NCBI GenBank assembly: GCA_002483445.1
Contig: DLHY01000111.1
Span: forward strand, 1-53,258
DNA from: Blastocatellia bacterium UBA7656
GTDB taxonomy: Bacteria; Acidobacteriota; Blastocatellia; UBA7656
DNA: 53,258 nucleotides
Direction: 5' to 3'
In this document: positions 17,058 to 25,863 of the stretch, in pieces
Position numbering within the stretch: position 1 is the first letter of the stretch
Layout of the letters: every line of letters begins with the position of its first letter
Program-made: the position numbers and the translations under genes
Notes under the pieces: generated by a model
What the model was told of the DNA's origin: nothing
The model's database searches: none
The model's input: the letters and a program-made list of their open reading frames with translations, nothing else

Positions 17058-17606
17058 ATGCAGGCTACGGAGCGAATCTGGCAGGACTATCACAACCAGT
17101 TGTTGAGCTTTATTCGTCGCCGCGTCAGTGACACGGATATGGCTGAAGATATTCTTCAGGATGTATTCGTCAAAATTCATTCGCGGCTCGATACTCTGGT
17201 TCAATCCGAGCGAATTCAGAACTGGCTTTATCGGATCGCTCGCAATGCGGTCATCGATCATCATCGCACTCGCAAAGTGACCGAGCCTTTGCCTGATGAT
17301 CTGCCGCAGAAAGCGGAGCCGGATGATGAGGCATGGCGCGAACTGGAACGGTGTGTGGTGCCTATAATCGAATTGCTGCCGGATCGATATCGCGATGCTC
17401 TGCTGTTGTCGGAAATCGAGGGACTGCCGATGAAGGAGGTGGCCGCGCGATTGCAGCTTTCGCTTCCCGGCGCGAAGTCGCGCGTGCAGAGAGGCCGAGT
17501 GTTGCTCAAGCAGGTATTTCTTGATTGCTGCCGGTTCGAATTCGACTGTCGGGGAAAACCCATTGACTGGTCGGGGAAAAACGGATGCTCTTCCGTCTCC
17601 TGCTGA
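17058..17606 (+). CDS. sigZ: ECF RNA polymerase sigma factor, SigZ type
   Basis: About 182 residues from ATG 17058 (a TTG at 17037 is in frame). Region sigma-2 (about 5-75: LLSFIRRRV, DILQDVFVKIH, WLYRIARNAVIDHHR) and sigma-4 (about 100-160: LPDRYRDALLLSEIEGLPMKEVAARLQLSLPGAKSRVQRGR) are intact. The tail contains C-C-R-F-E-F-D-C and a terminal C-S-S-V-S-C, typical of the Cys-rich end of SigZ-like factors, where metal or redox control is suspected. No anti-sigma gene is adjacent. The next gene encodes a secreted double-cupin protein that could be a target. Confidence 0.88.
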   Translation: MQATERIWQDYHNQLLSFIRRRVSDTDMAEDILQDVFVKIHSRLDTLVQSERIQNWLYRIARNAVIDHHRTRKVTEPLPDDLPQKAEPDDEAWRELERCVVPIIELLPDRYRDALLLSEIEGLPMKEVAARLQLSLPGAKSRVQRGRVLLKQVFLDCCRFEFDCRGKPIDWSGKNGCSSVSC

Positions 17607-17699
17607 TTTTTCGCTCCTGCTTTGCATCCTTTTCCCACTTCTTTCGTCTTTACTGATGACGGGCGCAGTGGCTCGATTAAAACAGGAAGGGAAAGAGAC

Positions 17700-18470
17700 A
17701 TGCGAAATCTGTTTCGTCTGATGATGATTGTTTGTTTATTGTTTGGCGAAGTGGCGGCTCAGGATCCGCTGAAAGTGGCTCCCAGAGCTTATAAACTGGA
17801 GTTCGAAAACGAATGGGTCAGAGTCACCCGCGTTCATTACGGCCCGCGCGAGCGCATAGCCGAGCATTATCACACGCCGAGATCGTCGGCTTATGTTTAT
17901 CTCAATGATGGCGGCCCTGTAATTTTCAAGCATATCAATCTGCCCTACGGAGATATCACCAGGCCGGAGACGAAGGCCGGGAGCTTCCGCGTCTACAAAG
18001 GGATCAAGGAAGTTCACTCAGTCGAAAACACGAGCGACAAGCCGAGCGATTTCCTGCGCGTCGAGTTCAAAACCGAAGCGGTCAATGACAAATCGCTGCG
18101 CGGCAAGTTCTATCGCGAGCAATATCCGGAGGGCGAAAATTTCAGCAAGGTTCAATTTGAAAACGAACAGATTCGCATCACGCGCCTGGTCATCGCCGCG
18201 CAGAAAAAAATTGATGTATCGACCGGCGCGAGCGAACCGACTTTGCTCGTCGCGCTGACAAAGGCGCGTTTGAAAGCCATTGGAGCAAAGAGCAGAGTCA
18301 GAAGTTTCAGCCTTGAGATGGGAAAGACCCGTTGGCTTGGAGTCAATCAGCGGGAAGAGCTTGAAAATACCGGCGATGCTCCGGCGGAGATGCTGCGCTT
18401 CGAGTTCAAAACGAAACCGTTCAATGACCCGAACGAATGGCCCAAGTCGCACGACCACAAACACAATTGA
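17700..18470 (+). CDS. secreted double-cupin-like protein
   Basis: 256 residues from ATG 17700, preceded by aggaagggaaagag. Signal peptide 1-21 ending EVAAQD. Two similar beta-rich halves follow (about 25-130 and 140-250). Each opens with a QFENE/EFENE-W/Q-VRVTR-like strand and closes with a DFLRVEFKT/EMLRFEFKTK strand. This is the pattern of bicupin or cytoplasmic-cupin DUFs. The first half has H-Y-H-T-P (H-x-H metal-site-like); the second lacks it, so only the first half may bind metal. Function unknown. Lies 94 bp after sigZ on the same strand. Confidence 0.75.
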   Translation: MRNLFRLMMIVCLLFGEVAAQDPLKVAPRAYKLEFENEWVRVTRVHYGPRERIAEHYHTPRSSAYVYLNDGGPVIFKHINLPYGDITRPETKAGSFRVYKGIKEVHSVENTSDKPSDFLRVEFKTEAVNDKSLRGKFYREQYPEGENFSKVQFENEQIRITRLVIAAQKKIDVSTGASEPTLLVALTKARLKAIGAKSRVRSFSLEMGKTRWLGVNQREELENTGDAPAEMLRFEFKTKPFNDPNEWPKSHDHKHN

Positions 18471-18874
18471 TTCACCTGATTTACCGCAGAGTCGCAGCGT
18501 TGTCCGGCAAGCTGGCAGCTTGCCGCAGGCTTTCACCTCTCGCTGCTGGAAAGCAACAGCCCGTTGCTCGAAGCAACGACAAGCTGGCAGCTTGTCGAAC
18601 ATACAAGGTCGCAGAGGCAAGACAAAGTCAACTACCACCGCCAGAGGCGGTGGCTTGCGTTGAAGGTTGATTTAGCCTATGCCTTTCAACGGTAGAACCG
18701 GATAACTGCACCACCACCTTTGGTGGTGGTTTCATGATGAATAAATTCCTCTGTGATCCTCCGCGTACTCTGCGGTGAAATGACATCTAGCGACGGACAG
18801 GCTGAACGCAATCGCAAACCGGTCTAAAGAAGAGTTGAAGTATTTCATCTCATCAGGCAAACGCGAACCGACCA
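18471..18874. other. gene-free spacer full of small palindromes
   Basis: Contains at least four short inverted repeats: gcaagctggcagcttgc and gacaagctggcagcttgtc (shared core aagctggcagctt), ccaccgccagaggcggtgg, and ccaccacctttggtggtgg near 18710-18730. An accgcagagtcgcag/ctctgcggtg pair brackets the region. No coding signal was seen. It looks like an accumulation of REP-type elements between convergent genes. Confidence 0.7.
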
Positions 18875-19066
18875 TCACCCACCAACCAGCGGATGCCCGC
18901 ATATTCTGCAATGCGTCCTTCGCTTGGCATTGAGGTTGCGGCACTCCGAGCATTTATAGTACATCCGACGTGTGAACCAGTTTGTGAACAGCGCGCTTGC
19001 GACGAGTATGCCGCCGAGAACGGCTATCGAGATGAGCGCGTCGGTGAAGCTTTTCATTCGCCGCAA
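18875..19066 (-). CDS. small membrane protein with zinc ribbon
   Basis: 63 residues (or 60 from the second Met). One hydrophobic helix at about 8-28 is followed by a cytoplasmic C-x2-C ... C-x2-C ribbon (CSEC and CRIC, 11 residues between pairs) and a short G-rich tail. Such single-helix zinc-ribbon proteins are common small hypotheticals. No function can be assigned. It is divergent from comM and its ribosome site is weak, so its reality rests on the clean TM plus ribbon layout. Confidence 0.55.
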   Translation of the reverse strand: MRRMKSFTDALISIAVLGGILVASALFTNWFTRRMYYKCSECRNLNAKRRTHCRICGHPLVGG

Positions 19067-19243
19067 TGATAGCAGCCAGCGCGCAGGGCTGCCACGCCTC
19101 TGCGCCTGAGCTACTCATTACCGTTTGAATTGCCTGCCCGAATCTTTGCGGCTATCATTCCAGTCTTCGTAATGGTCTTATTCGTTACTTGATCAGTATC
19201 CCGGCTTTCGAGCGGTCAGTGATTTGTGGTCGGTTGATTTATC

Positions 19244-19280
19244 TGACTCCAGACTCCAGGCTCTCGACTCCAGACTCAGG
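19244..19280. repeat. heptamer repeat (ACTCCAG-like) before comM
   Basis: Four to five imperfect copies of actccag end at the aggagg ribosome site of the comM gene. This matches the array ahead of the amidase gene at 4703 in both unit and position. Confidence 0.85.
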
Positions 19281-19288
19281 AGGAAAGC

Positions 19289-20833
19289 GTGCTTTTCAAA
19301 ATCACCAGCGCCGCAGTCTTCGGCATAGACGCTTATGTGGTCGAAGTCGAAGTCGATCTTACGCCGAAAGCGACCGACTCTATGATGCCGTCGTTTATGA
19401 TGGTCGGCCTTCCCGACGCCGCCGTTCGAGAGAGCCGCGAACGCATTCGAGCCGCCATCAACAACTGCGGATTCTTCTTTCCCATTCATCGCGTGACCGT
19501 CAATCTCGCTCCCGCCGATGTGAAGAAAGCCGGTTCAAGTTTCGATCTCCCCATAGCGGTCGGGATACTCGGAGCTAACGGCGATCTGAAGAAAGAAGAA
19601 CTCAGCGACACTTTGATGGTCGGCGAACTGTCGCTTGACGGGCGTGTGCGTCCGATCAAAGGCGCGCTGCCTGTGGCCGTAGCTGCGCGCTCACTTGGGA
19701 TGAAAAGAATGTTTCTGCCGCAGGAGAACGCCGAAGAAGCAGCCGTCGTCACAGGGCTTGATGTTTATCCGGTCGAATCGCTTCGCGCGGTGGTCGAGTT
19801 GATCAACTCCGACGCGCCGCCCGCGCCGCTCCAGGTAGATACTACGGCGTTGCTTTCGAGCCTCAGTCATTATGCGGAAGATTTTCGCGAAGTGCGCGGG
19901 CAGCATCACGCCAAGCGCGCGATTGAAACAGCGACCGCAGGCGGCCATAATATTCTGATGATAGGCCCGCCCGGTTCGGGAAAGACGATGCTTGCGCGAA
20001 GGATTCCTTCGATACTTCCTCCGTTAGAATTCGAAGAGTCTATCGAGGTGACAAAAATTCATTCGGTCGCGGGTATGACCGAAGGGCGGGGGCTTGTTAC
20101 TGTAAGACCTTTTCGCTCGCCTCATCACACCATTTCCGACGCGGGGCTGATAGGCGGCGGAGCGATTCCCCGTCCGGGCGAGGTGTCGCTTTCTCACAAC
20201 GGGGTTTTGTTTCTGGACGAATTGCCGGAGTTTGATCGCACGGTGCTTGAGGTTTTGCGCCAGCCTCTCGAAGACGGGCGGGTGACGATAAGTCGGGCGG
20301 CTATGTCGCTGACGTTCCCTTCGCGGTTTATGCTTGCGGCGGCTATGAATCCCTGTCCCTGTGGATTTTTCAATGACCCGACCAGAGAGTGCAAATGCAC
20401 GCCCATTCAGATTCAGCGTTATGTGTCGAAGATATCGGGGCCGCTGATGGATCGAATCGATATTCACATAGACGTGCCTGCGGTGAAGATCAAGGAACTC
20501 ACGGGCGAGGCTCAGGGCGAAAGTTCTGAAGTGATACGTGAGCGAGTAGTGAGAGCGCGAAGGACTCAGCTTGAAAGATTTCGCAGCGAGAAGATTTACT
20601 GCAACGCTCAGATGAGTCCGCGACTCATTCGCAAGTATTGCGAGATAGACCAGCAGTCGAAGGCGATGCTTGAAAACTCGATCACGCGACTGGGGCTATC
20701 GGCGCGGGCTTATGATCGCATATTGAAGGTGAGCCGCACGCTTGCCGACCTCGAAGGGAAAGATCAAATCGAGCCTCAGCATGTGAGCGAGGCGATTCAG
20801 TATCGCACGCTCGACAGAAACTTCTGGGCCTAA
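19289..20833 (+). CDS. comM: YifB/ComM family Mg-chelatase-like AAA+ ATPase
   Basis: 514 residues, normal length. GTG start at 19289 with caggaggaaag upstream. The N-terminal ChlI-like S5 domain (about 20-145), AAA+ core with Walker A GPPGSGKT and Walker B LFLDELPEF, the PCPCGFFND Cys cluster, and a C-terminal lid with LDLSARAYDR-like LGLSARAYDRILK are all present. ComM is a hexameric helicase that drives branch migration during integration of transforming DNA. Its last 160 codons are repeated as a truncated copy at 48644. Confidence 0.95.
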   Translation: MLFKITSAAVFGIDAYVVEVEVDLTPKATDSMMPSFMMVGLPDAAVRESRERIRAAINNCGFFFPIHRVTVNLAPADVKKAGSSFDLPIAVGILGANGDLKKEELSDTLMVGELSLDGRVRPIKGALPVAVAARSLGMKRMFLPQENAEEAAVVTGLDVYPVESLRAVVELINSDAPPAPLQVDTTALLSSLSHYAEDFREVRGQHHAKRAIETATAGGHNILMIGPPGSGKTMLARRIPSILPPLEFEESIEVTKIHSVAGMTEGRGLVTVRPFRSPHHTISDAGLIGGGAIPRPGEVSLSHNGVLFLDELPEFDRTVLEVLRQPLEDGRVTISRAAMSLTFPSRFMLAAAMNPCPCGFFNDPTRECKCTPIQIQRYVSKISGPLMDRIDIHIDVPAVKIKELTGEAQGESSEVIRERVVRARRTQLERFRSEKIYCNAQMSPRLIRKYCEIDQQSKAMLENSITRLGLSARAYDRILKVSRTLADLEGKDQIEPQHVSEAIQYRTLDRNFWA

Positions 20834-20862
20834 CTATTTGGTTTGTTTTGAACCAAGGATTT

Positions 20863-21111
20863 TCAGCTTCTTAGTGCAGTTTCAATGAACTTGTTGTGCA
20901 AGGTCACGAGCGGCGTCGAGAGCAACAATTTTCGATAGGCACCATTTACGGTCGTTGACTCGCACAACATCTCTTGTGAAACTGCATTAGAAACAATTCT
21001 ACGGATAGCCTGGTCTTCTGTGAATTCGAGTACCTTCTGGTAATTGATAATCGAATCGGCTGTGTCACCCGATGTCAGGGTACATTTTGCAAATAGCTGA
21101 TTTGCAGCGTG
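20863..21111 (-). pseudogene. orphan C-terminal coding remnant, 82 codons
   Basis: An open frame without a plausible start runs from an upstream stop at 21112-21114 to TGA at 20863-20865. The translation is well-formed, including a stretch like a TPR helix pair (SGDTADSIINYQKVLEF) and ending FIETALRS. It is more AT-rich than its neighbours. Probably the 3' end of a decayed gene; family not recognised. The rest of the 900-bp gap 20834-21755 shows only the hairpin at 21643. Confidence 0.3.
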
Positions 21112-21642
21112 TTATCGGCCATTTCTGGCGACTGACTGAATCATCCAGCGAGGTATTTCAAGTACCCTCGTCGAGCGCAGCGATGTCGATATCAGGGCGA
21201 GGTGCAAAAAAGCTACCTTTTTCGATCAACACTCAACATTGAAACTACGAAAGGTCGGCAAAGCGTCAATGAGAAATAGCCAAAAATGCTTGCTAAGTGC
21301 TGCCAAAAGTCAATTTACAAAAAGTGGCCTGACATCAGAAGAATCGCCAGTTTTTGAGGGTCGAAACGCAATACCTTGCGATTTCACAACTCCATTTTTC
21401 GAAATTACTTCTTTAGCAACAATCGGTTGTGAATTTTTCAAGGACGACTGTTTCCAAACCTAGCAGCGCCTGGAATTTGCAAGCCCAAGTGCTTTCCTTT
21501 GCGCCAAATCTGCGCGCGCCAACCCTAAGGTGAGGGCATTCGCTCCAGCCTCATTGATGAGCATTGAGGCTGTGACAGCCGTCACTACAAGCAATGATGT
21601 GAGACATAGATTTTCCCGGACAAATCCGTAATAGTTTCCTTG

Positions 21643-21669
21643 CCTTCAAACAGTAAACTTGTTTGAAGG
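21643..21669. terminator. hairpin upstream of histidine kinase gene
   Basis: ccttcaaaca pairs perfectly with tgtttgaagg around a 7-base loop, about 90 bp before the kinase start. There is no U tract on the plus strand, so an operator or RNA stem is as likely as a terminator. Confidence 0.45.
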
Positions 21670-21755
21670 GCGTGGGTAAGATTCCAGTTGAACAACCTGA
21701 AAAGGTTGTCGCGGTAATGTCTGTATAAGCGTCAGCAAAAGTGATGGGAAGTCAT

Positions 21756-23792
21756 ATGGAACTTCTATCATATCTTGAACTGTTTTCGCGCACTTTCGAA
21801 AACAGATTTGTCTTCAATCTGTTTAATTTACTCCTTTGCGGAGTAATCACTCTAGTTATTATTAGAAGATGGCGCGCGCAAACAAGAATTCTGGCTATCA
21901 GGAAACAGCTTTTTCTATTTCTAACTTTTTTTTCTCTGGGCGCTTCATTCGCGCTCGGAGCGATTTTTTCAGGGGCCTTCCTGTTCCTTCGGATTTATCT
22001 ACCAGAGTCTGCTTTTGATCTTTCGGTTCACGTTCTCTGGGCCATAGCATGGATTCTGCTCGGAGCGAGTGTCTATGATGGTACTGTAAACAATCAAGCC
22101 AAGACGGAACCCTCGCGCAACCGCCTATCGCGCTCATCGTTGATTATTTCACTCTCGCTCGTTATTGCGGTACTGCTACTGATTCTGATCTTGTTTTATT
22201 TAGCAGAGCCGTTGGTGAGGCTTTATCCCAAAGCGAACATGGCGCTGGATTTGACGAACTCAATTCTGCTTGGTTGGACTCTGTTTCTTTTTTGTCGCCA
22301 CTCTCTAGGTGGACGAAAGCTGGCAACTGTTGCATTGGCTTTGTTGTTAGTTGCTGCGTTGTTTCACCTCGTCTCCTACCAGGTGGTGGACGCGAAGCTT
22401 TCCGACATTTTCTGGAACCTGGAACAGTTTATCGGGTCACTATCTTTATTCATTTTTGCTCTGGCTGTTGGCGAAACCGCTCAAGACCTGTTTGACAAGG
22501 TATTCGTCCGTCTTCAGGTTGCCTTCATCCTGCTTGCGAGCTTGATGATTCTGGTTATCACTCAAACCGAGAAGAGCGAATACATGGCGATACTTCGAAG
22601 CCGAAGCGAGCAGCTCGCAGAATTTGTTCGCGCTCAAGTAGACTATTTCCGGCACCGAAATGAGCCGCTATCCCAGATTATCGAGCGAGTAGACTTTCTG
22701 CGGTACATAGTCATAGAGTTCGGCAATCAGCCTGAATTGAGGATCATCCGCATTTTTGCTGACAATCAGATTGCCTCGTTCGAGATTAATGATAGCGGCG
22801 AAATTGCTGCTAATGTCGAGCGTCTTCCGCCCGATCTTTCTTCATTGAGATTGAATCCCGAAGAATACTTCCAGCTTGATAGCCTGCCCTTGATATTGGC
22901 AGGGCCAGGCCAAGTGGAACTCTATGGCACGCGCGCATTCCTTGATAAGCATATACGTAAGCGGGTCATAACCATATTCTCTCTCTTTACCGGAATGGTT
23001 GCGTTCTCGACCTTGCTGATTGGCTTGGTTGTGCGCGGCGCGGGCGCGACAATTCGCCGTCAGAAAGGAGAGATCGAAAAAACTCAAGATGAGTTAATAC
23101 AAGCCTCGAAGCTGGCCGCCATCGGGCAACTGTCAGCCGGAGTGGCCCACGAAATCAACAACCCTGCTACGACCATTCTCAGTCGAGCCACCTTCTTGCT
23201 CATGCGACATAGAGACGATCTCTCTGCAAGTGACCGTGAAGACCTTGATGCGATTGTGGCTCAGTCGCAGCGCATCTCTCAGATCACGAAAGGGCTTCTA
23301 AGTTTTTCTCGGCCACAAGTAGTCAACATCGAGCCTATTGATATAGACCGCGTGATTGAAGCCAGCCATCGCGTGTTACAAGAAGATTTCGCAGCCAATC
23401 ACATTTCGATTGAAAAGTATATCCAGCCCAACCTGCCTAGAGTAATGGCGGATGAAGATAGTCTGGTCAGGGTATTTGAGAATCTATTCCGCAATGGCAT
23501 TGACGCAATGCCAAACGGAGGGGCGATGCGAATCAGCGCAACGACAGAAGGATCGCGAGGCAGATCAGTGCGGATAGAATTCTCTGATACCGGAGTAGGA
23601 ATCAGCAGCGAAAACCTTAGCCGCATATTCGATCCATTCTTCACTACGAAGCGAGTAGGTGACGGCACTGGACTCGGGCTGTCAATCGTACACGGCATCA
23701 TCAATGAGATTCGAGGAAGCATCACTGTCGAAAGCCAGCCTGACGCAGGCACGACATTCGTGATTGACTTGCCAACGGAGGAAAGAAGGTGA
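21756..23792 (+). CDS. multi-pass membrane histidine kinase (NtrB/ZraS type)
   Basis: 678 residues from ATG 21756, which has gggaag 6 bases upstream. About six to seven transmembrane helices occupy 15-260. A further membrane-flanked sensor segment follows (about 260-420), and then a HisKA with H465 in AGVAHEINNPATTILSR and a HATPase_c with FENLFRNGIDAMP (N box), DTGVGIS and GTGLGLSI. The FFTTK block and this H-box type are those of kinases paired with NtrC-family activators. Such an activator is encoded 2.7 kb downstream, separated by a porin-cytochrome and a cupredoxin gene. It probably senses redox or membrane state of the respiratory island. Confidence 0.9.
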   Translation: MELLSYLELFSRTFENRFVFNLFNLLLCGVITLVIIRRWRAQTRILAIRKQLFLFLTFFSLGASFALGAIFSGAFLFLRIYLPESAFDLSVHVLWAIAWILLGASVYDGTVNNQAKTEPSRNRLSRSSLIISLSLVIAVLLLILILFYLAEPLVRLYPKANMALDLTNSILLGWTLFLFCRHSLGGRKLATVALALLLVAALFHLVSYQVVDAKLSDIFWNLEQFIGSLSLFIFALAVGETAQDLFDKVFVRLQVAFILLASLMILVITQTEKSEYMAILRSRSEQLAEFVRAQVDYFRHRNEPLSQIIERVDFLRYIVIEFGNQPELRIIRIFADNQIASFEINDSGEIAANVERLPPDLSSLRLNPEEYFQLDSLPLILAGPGQVELYGTRAFLDKHIRKRVITIFSLFTGMVAFSTLLIGLVVRGAGATIRRQKGEIEKTQDELIQASKLAAIGQLSAGVAHEINNPATTILSRATFLLMRHRDDLSASDREDLDAIVAQSQRISQITKGLLSFSRPQVVNIEPIDIDRVIEASHRVLQEDFAANHISIEKYIQPNLPRVMADEDSLVRVFENLFRNGIDAMPNGGAMRISATTEGSRGRSVRIEFSDTGVGISSENLSRIFDPFFTTKRVGDGTGLGLSIVHGIINEIRGSITVESQPDAGTTFVIDLPTEERR

Positions 23793-23887
23793 CAACGCCT
23801 CTGAAAGCTACTCGCTTTGATCTGATGCTCGATGGCTGGAAGCTGCCGAGCAGAATGCTTTTGGCGCGATGGGACAGGTGTGCATGA
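23789..23887 (+). pseudogene. possible receiver-domain remnant after kinase
   Basis: A 32-codon frame starts at a GTG overlapping the kinase stop (GTGA). It contains RFDLML-D-x-x-K-L-P, resembling the RFDLMFVDLKMP phospho-acceptor strand of the sigma-54 activator encoded at 26515. It may be what is left of a response regulator gene that once followed the kinase. The match is short and could be chance. Confidence 0.25.
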
Positions 23888-23894
23888 TTGTCCC
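23879..23894 (+). promoter_or_regulatory. putative upstream activator site C (TGTGC-N4-TTGTCCC)
   Basis: Sequence tgtgcatgattgtccc. The same 16-bp pattern recurs at 27904 and 37391, always 175-178 bp before a GG of a -24/-12-like element. Here it is preceded by gggaca at 23871, which makes an inverted pair with the tgtccc. Proposed binding site of the NtrC-type regulator of this island. The 670-bp spacer 23793-24462 holds no other gene. Confidence 0.6.
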
Positions 23895-24052
23895 ACTCTG
23901 CTCTGCTGATGCTTCAGCATATCCTGATTGCAGGGAAACGGTGTGACAGAAGGGGAACACTTCGAATCTGCTTTATCTTTTTTGCAGTCCCATGCTTGGC
24001 CATCGTGAACAATGGGACAAATAGGGAACACTCGCAAGAAGTTGTCTTCTGT

Positions 24053-24068
24053 CGGAGAACCGCTTGCA
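24053..24068 (+). promoter_or_regulatory. putative sigma-54 promoter for porin-cytochrome gene
   Basis: cggagaaccgcttgca has the invariant GG-N10-GC geometry of sigma-54 promoters (GG at 24054-24055, GC at 24066-24067) and a full TTGCA -12 element; the -24 box lacks the leading T. It lies 175 bp downstream of activator site C and about 400 bp before the porin start. A second candidate (TGGCAAC-N4-TTGTT) lies at 24250. Confidence 0.5.
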
Positions 24069-24462
24069 GGGGCCTAAGTATATGATTTCATAGCGTCGAT
24101 TGACCCGTGGTTATCCAGGTGAGGTTATGGAACGCAATCTGCCATGCTTGCAGGCGGAACATAGAGGGGACAAGGGGGAAGCTAATGCAAATGATTTTGT
24201 GATTCGTCGCTTAAGCCTTGATCGAATTGATCAAACTTATAAATCAGCGTGGCAACACTATTGTTCAATGCATATCTCTACACCCTGACGCTGACAACGA
24301 GCAATAGCACTTTGTCCAACTCAGGTTCTATAGCAGCAAGGGTGCCAAAAGCAAGATGGCTCCTGGCTTACAGGAGCAAACAATGGATGAAGCCTTGTGC
24401 GGGCTGGACTACCCGTAACAGAGGGAGCCGAATCTAACCGACGCGCTCCTGGGAGGATGATA

Positions 24463-25794
24463 ATGAGCATAGGGGCAATCAAGCCGCTGTTTACAATTCT
24501 AGGATTCATCGGTTTCTTGTTAATGCCAAGTCGCAGCGAGGCTATTCCGACTTTTGCTCGTCGATACCATACATCCTGCACTACCTGTCACATGACTGTT
24601 CCCAAGCTGAATCATTTCGGAATAGCTTTCCGCAACAACGGCTATCGTATGCCGCAAAACGACGCCAGCCTTGTGAAACAACCTGATGTAGCGTTGGGCA
24701 GTCCGGCGTGGAAAAAACAGTGGCCCAAGAACGGCGTGTGGCCCGGTGCTATCGCCGACCGCGCGCCCGTTTCCTTTCGCCTGCTTCTGGACACCAATAT
24801 CTTCGGCTCCGGCCCTCAGCCTCACCTGATTTTTGATATGCCTCACGAGTTTGCTCTCTACGCGGGAGGCACACTCGGCAGCGGCATATCTTATTTTGGC
24901 GAGGTCGAATTCAAAGAGAGCGCGACACCGATACTCTCACAGGCATACATCAATTTCGATCATCTGGCGAAAACGCCGTTGCTCAATCTTCGCATAGGGC
25001 GCTTCGAGCCGATCGCCACGCCTTTCTCGCGCTTTTACCGGCGACTGACTTCATCCGACTACAATGTGAGCGAATACCTGGCCTTTTCAGACCCGTCGCC
25101 GGGCAGCTTCCGCTTTACCTCGCGCCAGCAGGGCATTGAGTTATATGGCGCGCGCACCGGCCCCGACAACAGGGGCGGGCTTGAATGGGGCGTAGGCGTA
25201 GTCAACGGCAGCGATTCGAGCCGCGATACAAACACTCATAAAGATATTGAGTGGAGCGCCTCTTACAAGTTCTTCGGATACGGAGTCGCCGGCCCCATAC
25301 GGCAAGAGAAAGAAGAAGATACTAAAACCGGAGATAACTTTGTAGACGACTCGATCAAAGTCGGAGTTTTTGGCGTCTCTGGTCGCAGAGGTATAGGCAC
25401 AGGGCCAACAGCCACCGAAGACCGCTACAATCGCGTGGGTGTAAAGCTCGATATATTCATCAAGCGACTCAATGTGTATGGCGCTTATGTGCGAGGCAAA
25501 GATCGCATCGTGGGTGCAAACAGGGAATTTGATTCGTCTGCCTGGTTTACAGAAGCAGACTACGTGCTGACCCCGTGGATCATCCCTCTGATTCGGTATG
25601 AGAAGACGGACGTGACTGAGATCGCGGGGCGTCCGCAGCCTCAGGAGCGGCGCGTAGTGCCAGCCGTGAATCTCGCAATTCGCGCCAACGTCAGGCTGCT
25701 GGTCGAGGGGCGATTCTTTGTGCGCGACGCGAATTTCCCTTCATCATTGAGGCCACGCAATGATGGGCGCATACGCCTGGACTTTCTCTTTTAA
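24463..25794 (+). CDS. outer-membrane porin with N-terminal monoheme cytochrome domain
   Basis: 443 residues from ATG 24463, chosen because gggagg at 24451-24456 is correctly spaced for it. Signal peptide 1-26 (SRSEA). Directly after it is one heme motif C-T-T-C-H in a segment ending NNGYRM. The remaining 370 residues are alternating amphipathic strands with frequent aromatic girdle residues and a final LDFLF, i.e. a beta-barrel. This single-heme-plus-barrel arrangement is found in uncharacterised proteins of metal-reducing and nitrite-oxidising bacteria. It could let an electron carrier dock at a pore. Sits between the kinase and the cupredoxin and is likely co-transcribed with the latter. 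Confidence 0.82.
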   Translation: MSIGAIKPLFTILGFIGFLLMPSRSEAIPTFARRYHTSCTTCHMTVPKLNHFGIAFRNNGYRMPQNDASLVKQPDVALGSPAWKKQWPKNGVWPGAIADRAPVSFRLLLDTNIFGSGPQPHLIFDMPHEFALYAGGTLGSGISYFGEVEFKESATPILSQAYINFDHLAKTPLLNLRIGRFEPIATPFSRFYRRLTSSDYNVSEYLAFSDPSPGSFRFTSRQQGIELYGARTGPDNRGGLEWGVGVVNGSDSSRDTNTHKDIEWSASYKFFGYGVAGPIRQEKEEDTKTGDNFVDDSIKVGVFGVSGRRGIGTGPTATEDRYNRVGVKLDIFIKRLNVYGAYVRGKDRIVGANREFDSSAWFTEADYVLTPWIIPLIRYEKTDVTEIAGRPQPQERRVVPAVNLAIRANVRLLVEGRFFVRDANFPSSLRPRNDGRIRLDFLF

Positions 25795-25804
25795 TTAATA
25801 GCCG

Positions 25805-25858
25805 TCGGAGTGAAAAGAATTCTTCTCACTCCGATTCCCTCAGGAATTTCAGTGAGGG
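25805..25858 (+). promoter_or_regulatory. two hairpins in porin-cupredoxin gap, second masking the ribosome site
   Basis: tcggagtga (25805-25813) pairs perfectly with tcactccga (25826-25834). Then ccctca (25837-25842) pairs with tgaggg (25853-25858). The gaggg of the last arm is the Shine-Dalgarno sequence of the cupredoxin gene starting at 25864, so the second hairpin would hide it. Confidence 0.6.
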
Positions 25859-25863
25859 ATAAG

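Noticed and set aside
21239..21463. 74-codon open frame on the plus strand upstream of the kinase
   Set aside because: TTG start without ribosome site, no recognisable motif, and skewed composition; probably chance in an AT-richer spacer.
23399..24037. 212-codon open frame on the minus strand across the kinase end
   Set aside because: It is mostly antisense to the kinase ATPase domain and shows no protein-family motif.
24250..24265. Alternative sigma-54-like element TGGCAAC-N4-TTGTT upstream of the porin gene
   Set aside because: Its spacing is right (GG-N10-GT) but it is not at the 175-178 bp distance from the 16-bp motif seen at the other two sites. The element at 24053 fits better and has TTGCA. 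Both could be used.
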